Source: Hyphomicrobiales bacterium
GTDB taxonomy: Bacteria > Pseudomonadota > Alphaproteobacteria > Rhizobiales > Rhizobiaceae
DNA length: 64,000 bases
NCBI GenBank assembly: GCA_900472605.1
Contig: UCJD01000001.1
Span: 1-64,000, forward strand
Reading direction: 5' to 3'
The notes under the pieces are model-generated. The model was not told the origin of the DNA, searched no databases, and saw only the letters and a program-made list of their open reading frames with translations. Below are positions 25,607 to 34,426 of the stretch, in pieces. The stretch's first letter is position 1. Every line of letters starts with the position of its first letter. A program made the position numbers and the translations under genes.

Positions 25607-26743
25607 TTGGGACAGTTATTTCTCAACAAGGTTCAGAAATTTTACGGCGACTTCGAGGTTCTGAAGAGCGTGCAGCTCGAGGTGAACAATGGCGAGTTCG
25701 TCGTGTTCGTCGGCCCCTCCGGCTGCGGCAAATCCACATTGCTTCGCATGATCGCCGGTCTCGACGCGACGTCCGCGGGTGATATCGTGATCGACGGCCT
25801 CAGGGTCAACGACCTGCCGCCCGTCAAGCGCGGCATCGCCATGGTGTTCCAGTCCTATGCGCTCTACCCGCATATGAGCGTTTTTGAGAATATCGCCTTT
25901 CCGCTGCGCGTCGAGAAGATGGAAGAGGCGAAGCTGAAGGCCAAGGTTGAAAACGCGGCCCGCATCCTGCATCTCGACCAGCGTCTGCAGCAAAAGCCGG
26001 GCATGCTCTCGGGTGGTCAGCGCCAGCGCGTGGCGATCGGCCGCGCGATCGTGCGCGAGCCGAAGATCTTCCTGTTCGACGAGCCGCTCTCCAACCTTGA
26101 TGCGGCGCTGCGCTCCGACATGCGCATCGAGCTCGCGAAGCTTCACCGCCAGCTCAAGGCGACGATGATCTACGTCACCCACGACCAGGTCGAGGCGATG
26201 ACGATGGCGGACCGCATCGTCGTGCTCAACGCCGGCGAGATCGCGCAGACGGGGGCGCCGCTCGAGCTCTACCACAAGCCCGCCAACATCTTCGTGGCCG
26301 GGTTCATCGGCAATCCGAAGATGAACTTCCTGCCGGTCACCTGCACCGCTGTCGGCGACAAGAGCGTGACGGTCGACTACAAGGGCCAGTCGCTGACCGT
26401 TCCGGTTACGCCGCGCGAAGGTGTCGTCGGCAAGACGCTGACGCTTGGCGTTCGCCCCGAACATATCCAGCTTGCATCCGGCGATATTTCGCTCACCATC
26501 ACGCCGAGTGTCATCGAGCGCCTCGGTGCCCAGACCGTCGCTTACGCCGCGCTGAATGGCGAGGGCGAGAACTTCTGCGCGACGCTATCGGGCAGCATCG
26601 GCGTGCGGCCGGAACAGCCCATGCTCGTCGGCATCAACGCGGTGGACTGCCACCTCTTCGATGACGCCGGACAGGCCTTCGAACGCCACGTGGCGTTGAC
26701 CGACATCGACCTCAATCTGTTGAACCCGACGGCGCTCAGCTGA
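25607..26743 (+). CDS. sugar ABC transporter ATPase (MalK/UgpC-like)
   Basis: ATPase of 378 residues. Walker [10 protein letters not shown] (K42), Q loop [14 protein letters not shown], signature [15 protein letters not shown], Walker [17 protein letters not shown] and YVTHDQVEAM are all intact. The C-terminal 130 residues form the MalK/TOBE regulatory domain (LGVRPEHIQLASGD). It begins with TTG behind CGGAGACAGG; no in-frame ATG precedes the Walker A region closely enough to replace it. It powers the importer encoded just upstream and could serve the ATPase-less importer at 47.8-50.9 kb. Confidence 0.94.
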   Translation: MGQLFLNKVQKFYGDFEVLKSVQLEVNNGEFVVFVGPSGCGKSTLLRMIAGLDATSAGDIVIDGLRVNDLPPVKRGIAMVFQSYALYPHMSVFENIAFPLRVEKMEEAKLKAKVENAARILHLDQRLQQKPGMLSGGQRQRVAIGRAIVREPKIFLFDEPLSNLDAALRSDMRIELAKLHRQLKATMIYVTHDQVEAMTMADRIVVLNAGEIAQTGAPLELYHKPANIFVAGFIGNPKMNFLPVTCTAVGDKSVTVDYKGQSLTVPVTPREGVVGKTLTLGVRPEHIQLASGDISLTITPSVIERLGAQTVAYAALNGEGENFCATLSGSIGVRPEQPMLVGINAVDCHLFDDAGQAFERHVALTDIDLNLLNPTALS

Positions 26744-26764
26744 TCGCGAGCGCCGGTCGCGCCG

Positions 26765-27067
26765 TCAGCGATCGAGGAAATTGTAGAATAGGGCGTTGGC
26801 CGGGTACGAATAAGAACCCCGGTCGACGATCCCGTGTCGGTACATGCAGTTGCGCAGCGCCGTCACGTGCCACAGGCTGTTGACGTCGGTCGAGCCGCGG
26901 CGAAAGGCCTCTTGCTCGCAATAGGGATAGGTGTGGTCGAAACGGGCCAGAATGGTCGGGTCGGAATCGACGGGGACACCGGAATAGGTCTGCCATTGCG
27001 ACGGCGCCTGTGCGGCAGAAATGCACGCGAGGCTTCCAGCAATTCCCAATGCAATCAACGCTCTCAT
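26765..27067 (-). CDS. small exported protein of unknown function
   Basis: Protein of 100 residues with a signal peptide (MRALIALGIAGSLACISAAQA). The mature part is rich in aromatic residues and has two cysteines (YPYCEQEAFRRG and ALRNCMYRHG) that could pair in the periplasm. The start is the ATG at 27067 with GGGAG upstream; the longer open frame has no ribosome site. It converges on the ATPase gene with a 21-base gap. I do not recognise the family. Confidence 0.7.
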   Translation of the reverse strand: MRALIALGIAGSLACISAAQAPSQWQTYSGVPVDSDPTILARFDHTYPYCEQEAFRRGSTDVNSLWHVTALRNCMYRHGIVDRGSYSYPANALFYNFLDR

Positions 27068-27194
27068 GAATGATCTCCCATGACGTCGCCGGAATATTGG
27101 CGCATCAATAAGATGCGCCGGATACGGCAAACTTCAAGGAGGACTATCCGATGGCGTTAGCGGCCGGTGAACGGTCGCCAATCCGGTGCTGCTG

Positions 27195-28295
27195 CTACCA
27201 GACCAGTCCGCGCGCCGCCACGTTTTCGACGCGGCTGACGACGCCGTCCCGATGGAACACCATGGTGTCGAAAAGGTTCGAGACCACGCAGGTATGGTTC
27301 GGGATGATCAGGATCTTGTCGCCGATCTGCGGGCGAGCGCCCTCGCATTTCGACAGGTCGATCACGCCGTGCTCTTCCGACAGGCTGGTGATTGAAGCCT
27401 GCGGATAGCCGACCACCTGGCCATAGTCAGCAAAGCCAAGCAGATCCGATGTCAGCGCCTTGGAACCCGCATCGATAACGGCGCGATCCCCCGTCGGACG
27501 GGAAACCACCGTGGCGAGAATGTGCATTGCGCAGTCGTCTTCGGTGCAATGGCCGGCGCGGACCATGGAGCGGTCATTATAGATATAGGTGCCCGCCCGG
27601 TGTTCGGTGGCGGCGGGGACTAGATGCGCATCGAACAGGCTTGGCGATCCGCCATTGCTGACGATGGGGCAGGCGATGCCTTCGGCGTCGAGCAAGGCCA
27701 GCGTCTGCGAGAGAAACGCCTGAACTTCGGTGGCTGCGCCCGGCTTCGGATAGTTCAGCAGTCCGCCGAAGGTGAGGCCCGCCGCAGCGTCGATGTGCTT
27801 GGCGAGTGTGACGGCCTGTGCGGGCTTCTGCACGCCGCAGCGTCCGGCGCCGGTATCGCACTCGACCAGAACCACGAGCGGCGTACGCGTTGCGAAATAG
27901 GTAGACAGGCCGTCGACGGTATAGGCACTATCCGCGACCACCTTCAGCCCGGATATCCGCTCGTTCAGCGCCGCGAGGCGCTCGAGTTTCGCGGTACCGA
28001 TGATGTTGAACGTGATGAGGATGTCCTGGAATCCCGCCTCGGCGAAGACTTCCGCTTCCGTGACCTTTTGGCAATTGATGCCCTTGGCGCCTGCGGCTAC
28101 CTGCTGAGCGGCCAGCGCCGGGATCTTGTGCGTCTTGATGTGCGGACGGAAATCGATGCCGTGCGCGTCCATATAGGCCTGCGTGCGGACGATATTGGCC
28201 GCCAGCCGATCCTCATCGATGATAGGTCGAGGTGTCGAGAGGTCGGCAACCTTGTCGCCGGGCTTGGCGATCACAGCAAATGGGTTGTCGTGCAT
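27195..28295 (-). CDS. D-threonine aldolase / D-serine dehydratase-family PLP enzyme
   Basis: PLP enzyme of 366 residues with the alanine-racemase-like fold III barrel at the N-terminus. The Schiff-base lysine lies in RPHIKTHK (K54 or K57). The C-terminal metal site reads PNHTCVVSN, giving H334 and C336. In this family His-x-Asp marks Mn-dependent D-threonine aldolases, while His-x-Cys marks Zn-dependent D-serine or D-threo-3-hydroxyaspartate dehydratases, so a dehydratase is favoured. It would act on a D-hydroxy amino acid in the cytoplasm. It starts one base after the M81 gene stop and is coupled to it. A RidA protein, which clears the enamine products of such dehydratases, is encoded 2 kb away. 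Confidence 0.87.
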   Translation of the reverse strand: MHDNPFAVIAKPGDKVADLSTPRPIIDEDRLAANIVRTQAYMDAHGIDFRPHIKTHKIPALAAQQVAAGAKGINCQKVTEAEVFAEAGFQDILITFNIIGTAKLERLAALNERISGLKVVADSAYTVDGLSTYFATRTPLVVLVECDTGAGRCGVQKPAQAVTLAKHIDAAAGLTFGGLLNYPKPGAATEVQAFLSQTLALLDAEGIACPIVSNGGSPSLFDAHLVPAATEHRAGTYIYNDRSMVRAGHCTEDDCAMHILATVVSRPTGDRAVIDAGSKALTSDLLGFADYGQVVGYPQASITSLSEEHGVIDLSKCEGARPQIGDKILIIPNHTCVVSNLFDTMVFHRDGVVSRVENVAARGLVW

Positions 28296-28296
28296 C

Positions 28297-29772
28297 TCAG
28301 GCAGCTCCGCGTTCTGTTCCGTGAGGATCGGCGATCATGGGCCAGATATCCTTGCGCGCCCGCCGGTAAGGCGTCTTCGCCGGGTTATTAGGATAAGGCG
28401 TGCCGGCGGCGCAATAGATGATTTCCGACGCGATCTTCGAGAACGAGGCGTAGAAGTGGTTTGTCGACTTGATGACCAGAATCTTCTTCTGCGTCGGATC
28501 GATGCCCATGACCGAAAAGAGGCTCGGATCGAAGCTCTGAGCCCGTGTCGAGTTCAAAATGATGTCGATGCCATCGAGCACGATATGCGCCGCATCGCCG
28601 AAGGGCGCGAAGCTTTCGCCGAAGCGCATCTCCGCACTCGGAACGATCTTGATGACCTTGACCAGGCCGTCGATCGGGTTGCCGGTACCGGGCGCGGATT
28701 TGGCGCCGAAGCGCAATGGAATTTCGGCGCCTTCGCCGGCCGCCATGCAGATCTGCACGGCCATCGGGTCCCAGATCGTGCCGATCGCTGCATCGGTGAC
28801 GCCGCGCGCCAGGAGTTCACCCAAAACGACTGTCGCGTCGCCAGCCGTTCCGCCGCCGGGGTTGTCCCACATGTCGGCGATCACGACGGGCCATGCGGTT
28901 GCCGCCAGAGCCTGCGACACCGCCTGCTTCTCATCGATCTGCGGCATCATGAAAGTGCCGCGCTTGGCAAAGAGCTCCATGCCGAGTTCTTGCGCCAGCG
29001 CATCTCCCTTGTCCTTGCGGTCATTGGTGACCACAAGAAGCTTGGTGCCCATCTCCGGGACGTCGCCGGCCATGAAGCCATGGACCACCGAGATGGAGAG
29101 CACATCCGGATCGTCCTTCTCGATCTGCATGATCTTGTCTACGAAGGAGCGCATGGGATCGCGCGAGGTCGGAAACACGTCGATCATCCGGCAGTCGAAA
29201 ACGGACATGATCGGCTTCACGCGGCCCTCGAGCGTGTCGACGGCGATGCGCCACAGGTCCTCGGCACGATCGACGAAGTCCGTATGCGGAAACTCCTTGA
29301 AGTAGACGAAGACATTGGCGGCGGCGAAGCGCTTGGCGGTGAGGTGGCTGTGCGGATCGAGCTCGGCGAAAACAGGAATGTCGGGGCCGACGATCTCGCG
29401 GATGCGTGTCAGCGTATCACCTTCCGTGTCCTCGTAACCGGCCGCCACCATCGCGCCGTGCAAGCCAAGCACGACGGCATCGACCGGCATCGCCGCACGG
29501 AGCTGTCCGAGGACCTCGTCGCGCAAGCCTTCATAGGTTACGCGGTTGACGAGACCGGCCGGATCCGCCCAGGTCGCGGTGCCCTCGATCAGTTCCCAAC
29601 CCTTATCCGCGCAGACGCGCCGCCCGACAGTGATCGGCGCCGAGCAGAGCGTCGGCGTTTCGGGATGCTCGCCCGGCGGCGCATAGAGTGACGCCTCGAA
29701 AGCGCGCCGATCGACGCAGATGGGAGAGAAGGTATTGGTCTCGGTTGCGAGAGCCGCCGTGAAAATCCGCAA
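28297..29772 (-). CDS. M81-family metallopeptidase (MlrC-like), first copy
   Basis: Putative zinc peptidase of 491 residues, family M81, named after the MlrC enzyme that cleaves linearised microcystin. The N-terminal domain begins RIFTAALATETNTFSPI. The metal site is visible as D139 and H141 in ELDPHSHLT and H163 in FPHTDFVDRAE; the D-to-H spacing of 2 and 24 residues equals that of MlrC (D167, H169, H191). I chose a TTG start at 29772 with AAAGG upstream, because the upstream ATG lies inside the NTF2-like gene. True substrates of most M81 proteins are unknown; many are likely amidases or peptidases of modified amino acids. Operon with the D-amino-acid enzyme. Confidence 0.85.
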   Translation of the reverse strand: MRIFTAALATETNTFSPICVDRRAFEASLYAPPGEHPETPTLCSAPITVGRRVCADKGWELIEGTATWADPAGLVNRVTYEGLRDEVLGQLRAAMPVDAVVLGLHGAMVAAGYEDTEGDTLTRIREIVGPDIPVFAELDPHSHLTAKRFAAANVFVYFKEFPHTDFVDRAEDLWRIAVDTLEGRVKPIMSVFDCRMIDVFPTSRDPMRSFVDKIMQIEKDDPDVLSISVVHGFMAGDVPEMGTKLLVVTNDRKDKGDALAQELGMELFAKRGTFMMPQIDEKQAVSQALAATAWPVVIADMWDNPGGGTAGDATVVLGELLARGVTDAAIGTIWDPMAVQICMAAGEGAEIPLRFGAKSAPGTGNPIDGLVKVIKIVPSAEMRFGESFAPFGDAAHIVLDGIDIILNSTRAQSFDPSLFSVMGIDPTQKKILVIKSTNHFYASFSKIASEIIYCAAGTPYPNNPAKTPYRRARKDIWPMIADPHGTERGAA

Positions 29773-29792
29773 TGTCTCGGCCTTTGTGTTGA

Positions 29793-30278
29793 TCAACCCA
29801 TCGGGTTCGGAAGATAGCCGGTGAAACCGGAGATCTTCCAACGCCCCTCGTGCAGGCGGCAATAATAAAGGGTCTGCCACTGCATGACATCGCGGCTGCC
29901 ATCGGCCTTGGCGATGCCGCCGTCGAATTTCTTGCGCACCAGCGCCATGTCGCCCTCGATCTCGATATCCTCAAGTGTGGTCGTGGTGAAAATGGCGGTG
30001 CGCGTGTCTTCGGCAAAGGACTGTGTCGCGAAATCCTTGGCCTGGCGGACCCATTCGTCGCGATAGGCGGCAAGCGTCGGGAAGGCCAGGCGCCACTTGT
30101 CGGGGCTCACTTCCTTGCGTCCATCGATGCCAATGAAGCCGTCCTCGACGAAATCGTGCTCCACCATCGACCAGTCAGCCGCCAGGAAGGCGTCGATATC
30201 GCGGTGAACGAGCATCTCCCAAATTGAATGCCGGGCCGTATCGGAGGCGGGGAAGGGGTTCTTGAAAGGATCGCGCAT
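29793..30278 (-). CDS. NTF2/SnoaL-like protein
   Basis: Protein of 161 residues with the length and pattern of the NTF2-like alpha+beta barrel: an N-terminal helix (ARHSIWEMLVHRDIDAFLAA), a middle region DWSMVEHDFVEDGFIGIDG and C-terminal strands ending YYCRLHEGRWKISGFTGYL. Such proteins may be small isomerases, dehydratases or non-enzymatic binding proteins. It is the first gene of the leftward operon, with GGGA ahead of the ATG at 30278; 20 bases separate it from the M81 gene. Its position suggests a role in the same pathway. Confidence 0.8.
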   Translation of the reverse strand: MRDPFKNPFPASDTARHSIWEMLVHRDIDAFLAADWSMVEHDFVEDGFIGIDGRKEVSPDKWRLAFPTLAAYRDEWVRQAKDFATQSFAEDTRTAIFTTTTLEDIEIEGDMALVRKKFDGGIAKADGSRDVMQWQTLYYCRLHEGRWKISGFTGYLPNPMG

Positions 30279-30290
30279 GGTGTTCCCGAT

Positions 30291-30304
30291 TGAAATTCTT
30301 TTCA
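30291..30304. promoter_or_regulatory. candidate RpiR-type operator
   Basis: TGAAATTCTTTTCA has arms TGAAA and TTTCA around four bases. It lies in the 110-base gap shared by the divergent NTF2-like and RidA genes, just ahead of the leftward operon. RpiR-family regulators often bind short AT-rich inverted repeats of this kind, and an RpiR gene is the second gene of the rightward operon. The link is inference. Confidence 0.35.
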
Positions 30305-30388
30305 TGAATGACGTTTTTCTCTGGTCAAATTCCGCCTAATATGGTCACTTGTCAACTTATCACGAAAATAATTTGCAAGGATCGGTCA

Positions 30389-30778
30389 ATGTCCATCAAG
30401 CGTTATGGCACCGTTCAGACCGGCGCGGGCGGAAAGCCGCTGCCGTTTGCCCGTGCGGTCGAAGCCGACGGTTGGCTCTATGTGTCGGGTCAGGTTGCCA
30501 TGGAAAATGGCGAGATCATCGACGGCAATATCGTCGCGCAGACGCACAAGACGATCCAGAACGTGATCGCGATCTTGGAAGAAGCCGGATATGGCCTCGA
30601 GCATGTCGTGCGTTGCGGCGTGTGGCTCGACGATCCGCGCGACTTCTGGACCTTCAACGGCATCTACCAGCAGTATTTCGGCGAGCACCCGCCGGCACGC
30701 GCCTGTGTGCAATCGTCGATGATGGTCGATTGCAAGGTCGAAATCGATTGCGTCGCGTATAAAGCGAAAGACAAATAG
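30389..30778 (+). CDS. RidA-family enamine/imine deaminase
   Basis: Protein of 129 residues of the YjgF/YER057c/UK114 (RidA) family. The conserved arginine that binds the substrate carboxylate is R104 in HPPARACVQSS, equivalent to R105 of E. coli RidA. ADGWLYVSGQVAMENGEI and VVRCGVWLDDPRDFWTFNGI are further family landmarks. RidA hydrolyses reactive 2-aminoacrylate made by serine/threonine dehydratases. The start is the ATG at 30389 behind AAGGA. It leads the rightward operon and is divergent from the operon holding the D-serine dehydratase-type enzyme, a coherent enzyme-detoxifier pairing. Confidence 0.9.
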   Translation: MSIKRYGTVQTGAGGKPLPFARAVEADGWLYVSGQVAMENGEIIDGNIVAQTHKTIQNVIAILEEAGYGLEHVVRCGVWLDDPRDFWTFNGIYQQYFGEHPPARACVQSSMMVDCKVEIDCVAYKAKDK

Positions 30779-30804
30779 CGCGATAGACCAAGGGGGAGCC
30801 GGGC

Positions 30805-31665
30805 GTGGATATTTTCTCGACATTGCAGGAAGAGAAGGCCCGGCTTTCGCCGTCGGAGAACCGTATTGCGGATATTCTGCTCAACGACTTCGAATTCGCC
30901 GTCAATGCCTCGATCATCGAGCTGGCGGAAAAGGCTGATGTCTCTCCACCAACGGTCACCCGCTTCTGTCGCCGCGTCGGCTGCGAGAGCTTTTCCGATT
31001 TCAAGGTTCAGCTCGCCCGGACGGCCTATGTCGGCATGCGCTATCTTAGGCCCGAGCCGAAGAGCCGCGATCCCGCTGACGTCGCCCAGGACATCATCAC
31101 CAAGGCCCAGAACGCGCTGTTTCTGCTGCATCGCTCGCTTGACCTTGCCGCCATTGAGCATGCCGCCGAGAAGATCGCCAAGGCCGAGATGATCTATGCC
31201 TTCGGCTCGGGCGGTAATTCCTCGATGATCGCCAGCGAGCTGCAGAACCGCCTCTTCCGTTTCGGCCTGCATGTCACCGCAAGCTCAGACCACGGTATGC
31301 AGCTGATGCTGGCGGCGGCGGCCAAATCGACGCATGTCATCGTCGGCTCGTCATTCTCGGGACGCAACACCGAACTCGTCCGTTCCTTCACGCTCGCCCG
31401 CGAGACAGGGGTCACGACCATCGCGCTGACGCAGGCCGACAGCCTCGTCGCCAAGGCCGCCGACATCGTCATTCCGATCGATCTCGCCGAAGGAAACAAC
31501 ATCTTCCGGCCGACCTCGACGCGCATTGCCTATCTGGCTGCGGTCGACATTCTGGCCAGCCTCGTCGCCTACAACATCCCACAGGCGGCGGTTACCCTTC
31601 GACGCATCAAACAACAACTCGTTGCCCACCGTGACGGCGATGACCGTCAGCTGCTCGGGGACTGA
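30805..31665 (+). CDS. RpiR-family (HTH + SIS) transcriptional regulator
   Basis: Regulator of 286 residues. Residues 1-77 form the RpiR helix-turn-helix (LSPSENRIADILLNDFEF, then DVSPPTVTRFCRRVGCESFS). Residues 125-260 are a SIS sugar-phosphate-binding domain (AFGSGGNSSMIASELQNRL and VIVGSSFSGRNTELVRSFTL). It begins with GTG after AGGGGGAG, 26 bases downstream of RidA. SIS domains of this family sense phosphosugars; MurR, which senses MurNAc 6-phosphate, is one example. Here it probably controls both divergent operons. Confidence 0.92.
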   Translation: MDIFSTLQEEKARLSPSENRIADILLNDFEFAVNASIIELAEKADVSPPTVTRFCRRVGCESFSDFKVQLARTAYVGMRYLRPEPKSRDPADVAQDIITKAQNALFLLHRSLDLAAIEHAAEKIAKAEMIYAFGSGGNSSMIASELQNRLFRFGLHVTASSDHGMQLMLAAAAKSTHVIVGSSFSGRNTELVRSFTLARETGVTTIALTQADSLVAKAADIVIPIDLAEGNNIFRPTSTRIAYLAAVDILASLVAYNIPQAAVTLRRIKQQLVAHRDGDDRQLLGD

Positions 31666-31691
31666 GTATTCATGTCAGGAAAGGACTGAGA

Positions 31692-32468
31692 ATGACCAAA
31701 TCGGTAGCGATCGTGACCGGCGCTGCGGGCGATATCGGCCGTGCCATCGCCAGCCGACTTGCGGATGACCACGACGTCGTTCTGCTTGTCGATATCGATG
31801 GCGGCGCCGCCGAAAAGGCCGCGCGTGCACTGGGCTCGACAGAGCGCTTCGTCGCCGTGAGTTGCGATGTCACGAGCGAGCACAGCGTTGCCGAAATGGC
31901 AAGGACCGCCGCATCGCTTGGAGCGCTGAAGACGCTGGTCAACAATGCGGGTGCCGCGCGCGCCGTCAGCCTGCAGTCCACGAAGCCGGAGGATTGGCGC
32001 GCCGATAACGCGCTCAACCTCGAAGCGCCGTTCCTCTGCTTCAGCGCCGTCGCCGATCTTTTGAAAGCAGCGCAGGGCTCGGTGGTCAACATCGCCTCGG
32101 TCAACGGCATGCACGTTTTCGGCCACCCGGCCTACAGCGCCGCCAAGGCCGGCCTTCTGCATTTCACCAAGCTGGTCGCCGTCGAGTATGGCAAGTTCGG
32201 CATCCGCTCGAACGCCATTGCGCCGGGCACGGTGCGCACGCAGGCCTGGGAAGCCCGCGCCGCAGCCAATCCCAACGTCTTCGAGGAAGCGCGCCGCTGG
32301 TATCCGCTGCAGCGCGTCGTCGATCCGAAGGACGTCGCCAACGCGGTAGGCTTCCTGGCGAGTGCGCAGGCCAACGGCATCACCGGCGTGTGCCTGCCTG
32401 TCGATTGCGGCCTGACCGCGGGGCAAGCGGAACTCGCCCGCACCTTCTCCCAATCCGCTGACTATTAA
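31692..32468 (+). CDS. short-chain dehydrogenase/reductase
   Basis: SDR oxidoreductase of 258 residues. The NAD(P)-binding motif is TGAAGDIGRAIA at residues 9-20, the acidic residue in LLVDIDGG suggests NAD(H), and the catalytic Tyr/Lys are in PAYSAAKAGLLHF, with Ser in NIASVNGMH. VNNAGAA is the usual NNAG motif. It lies third in the RidA operon, 26 bases after the RpiR gene. It probably oxidises a sugar or hydroxy acid in that pathway; the substrate is unknown. Confidence 0.9.
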   Translation: MTKSVAIVTGAAGDIGRAIASRLADDHDVVLLVDIDGGAAEKAARALGSTERFVAVSCDVTSEHSVAEMARTAASLGALKTLVNNAGAARAVSLQSTKPEDWRADNALNLEAPFLCFSAVADLLKAAQGSVVNIASVNGMHVFGHPAYSAAKAGLLHFTKLVAVEYGKFGIRSNAIAPGTVRTQAWEARAAANPNVFEEARRWYPLQRVVDPKDVANAVGFLASAQANGITGVCLPVDCGLTAGQAELARTFSQSADY

Positions 32469-32496
32469 TCAAAAAAGAATACTGAGAGGAACAGTT

Positions 32497-34416
32497 ATGG
32501 ATACGGTCCCCTATCGTCTGGAGAGCTCCTGGCAGCCAGACGGCGGTCCGAATGGTCGCTTCACCTTTACTCTTTTCAACCTGTCGAATGCACCGCTTGC
32601 GGATTTCAAGATCGTCTACACGTCACTGACGCGGGTGATCGACCAGAAGGCTTGCGAGAACGCGACCTTCCTGCGCCGCAACGCTAATTTCCATGAGTTC
32701 GCACCGCTACCGGGCCTTTCCGTTGCACCGGGCGGAAGCTGGACCTTTACCGTGAGCGGTCTGCACCGTCCGGCAAAGCACTGCACCGATGGCGCCAAGT
32801 CGGCCTATGTGACGCTTGCCGATGGCAGCCACGTCGCCGTCGCCGTTTCCGATCTCCTGCTCGAAGGCCGGGTCAGCGAGCCGCCACCGGTGCTTTTGCC
32901 GGAAGGCAAGCTCGATCTGCCCTTCGCGCTGCAGCCTTGGCCAGCCGAAATCGACGCCAAGCCCGACGATGGCTTTCCGGTCGTGCTTTATCCTGCAGCC
33001 GGCGCCTCCTCGGATGATCTGCGCGCCATGTCTAGCGTCACGTCTCTCGTGCGTCGCCTCTTCGAGAGCGCGCATGCGCCGTTCAATCTCCAGCCGTCGC
33101 CGCAGGGCCGCGCGCTGCGTTTCATCGCCGATGCCGCGATCGCTGCAGAGGGCTACAGGCTAACCTTCTCGGCTGATGAAATCACGCTTGCCTACGCCGA
33201 TGCCGCAGGTCGCCAGTATGGCCTGACATCGCTGGCGCAGATGCTTGAGGGCGCGCGCAGCCGCCCCGGCACTTTCCGTTTCCCGATCTCGGGCACCATC
33301 GCCGACAAGCCGCGCTACAGCTGGCGCGGCTGCCATCTCGATGTTTCACGCCAGTTTTATCCGGCCGCTGATATCAAGCGGCTGATCGACATTCTGGCCT
33401 GGCTGAAGCTCAATATCTTCCATTGGCACCTGACCGACGACGAAGCCTGGCGTCTGGAGATCAAGGCCTATCCGGAGCTTACGACCACCGGCGTGCTGCG
33501 CGGACCGGACGCACCGCTGCTGCCGCAGCTTGGCAATGGTGCGGAGCCTGTCGGCGGCTTCTATTCGCAGAACGATGTCCGCGAGATCGTCGCGCATGCG
33601 CTGGCGTTGAGCGTCGAGGTCGTTCCCGAGATCGATATTCCCGGCCACAACGCCGCGACGCTGGTCGCGTTGCCGGAGTTGACCGACGGCCAGGAGGCGC
33701 CCGACAGTTATCACTCGGTCCAAGGCTATCCGAACAATGCGTTGAACCCGGCCATTCCGCTGACCTACACCTTCCTCGAGAAGGTGCTCGACGAAATGGT
33801 CGAGCTCTTCCCGTCGAAATATCTGCATATCGGCGGTGACGAAGTGGCGAACGGCTCCTGGCTGGCGTCGCCGCTCGCCAAAAAGCTGATGGAGCAGGAA
33901 GGCATCGAGGGAACCTTCGCGCTGCAATCCTACTTCCTGAAACGCGTCAAGGACATGCTGACGGCGCGCGGGCGCAAGCTTGCCGGCTGGAACGAGGTCG
34001 CCCATGGCGGCGGCGTCGCGGCCAAGGATACGCTGCTGATGGCCTGGGAAAACCCGCAGGTCGGCATCGAGCTCGCCAGGGAAGGCTACGAGGTGGTTAT
34101 GACCCCTGGTCAGGCCTATTATCTCGATATGGTGCAGGCCGAGGCCTTCCAGGAGCCCGGCGCCAGCTGGGCGGGCACCGTGCCGCCGGCCCACACCTAT
34201 GGCTATGAGGCTGAGGGCGATTTCCCGGAAGAGCTGAAGGACAGGATGAAGGGCGTGCAGGCCTGCATCTGGTCCGAACACTTCCTGTCGCGCGGCTATT
34301 TCAACCGTCTCGTCTTCCCGCGCCTACCGGCTATCGCCGAGGCCGCCTGGACGCCGAAGGCGAAGAAGAACTGGGACCGCTTCTCGGCCATCGTGCCGCT
34401 GAGCCCGAAACTTTAA
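32497..34416 (+). CDS. GH20 beta-N-acetylhexosaminidase
   Basis: Glycoside hydrolase of 639 residues without a signal peptide, so probably cytoplasmic. Residues 1-130 resemble the carbohydrate-binding N-terminal domain of chitobiases (RFTFTLFNLSNAPLADFKIV). Residues 150-260 are the GH20b accessory domain. The catalytic barrel begins at RYSWRGCHLDVSRQFYPA, continues with NIFHWHLTDDEAWR, and carries the catalytic pair D448-E449 in HIGGDEVANGSW. It should release terminal GlcNAc or GalNAc from an imported oligosaccharide or glycopeptide. In the RidA-RpiR operon it links the locus to amino sugars. Confidence 0.93.
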   Translation: MDTVPYRLESSWQPDGGPNGRFTFTLFNLSNAPLADFKIVYTSLTRVIDQKACENATFLRRNANFHEFAPLPGLSVAPGGSWTFTVSGLHRPAKHCTDGAKSAYVTLADGSHVAVAVSDLLLEGRVSEPPPVLLPEGKLDLPFALQPWPAEIDAKPDDGFPVVLYPAAGASSDDLRAMSSVTSLVRRLFESAHAPFNLQPSPQGRALRFIADAAIAAEGYRLTFSADEITLAYADAAGRQYGLTSLAQMLEGARSRPGTFRFPISGTIADKPRYSWRGCHLDVSRQFYPAADIKRLIDILAWLKLNIFHWHLTDDEAWRLEIKAYPELTTTGVLRGPDAPLLPQLGNGAEPVGGFYSQNDVREIVAHALALSVEVVPEIDIPGHNAATLVALPELTDGQEAPDSYHSVQGYPNNALNPAIPLTYTFLEKVLDEMVELFPSKYLHIGGDEVANGSWLASPLAKKLMEQEGIEGTFALQSYFLKRVKDMLTARGRKLAGWNEVAHGGGVAAKDTLLMAWENPQVGIELAREGYEVVMTPGQAYYLDMVQAEAFQEPGASWAGTVPPAHTYGYEAEGDFPEELKDRMKGVQACIWSEHFLSRGYFNRLVFPRLPAIAEAAWTPKAKKNWDRFSAIVPLSPKL

Positions 34417-34426
34417 GGAGCTGACC

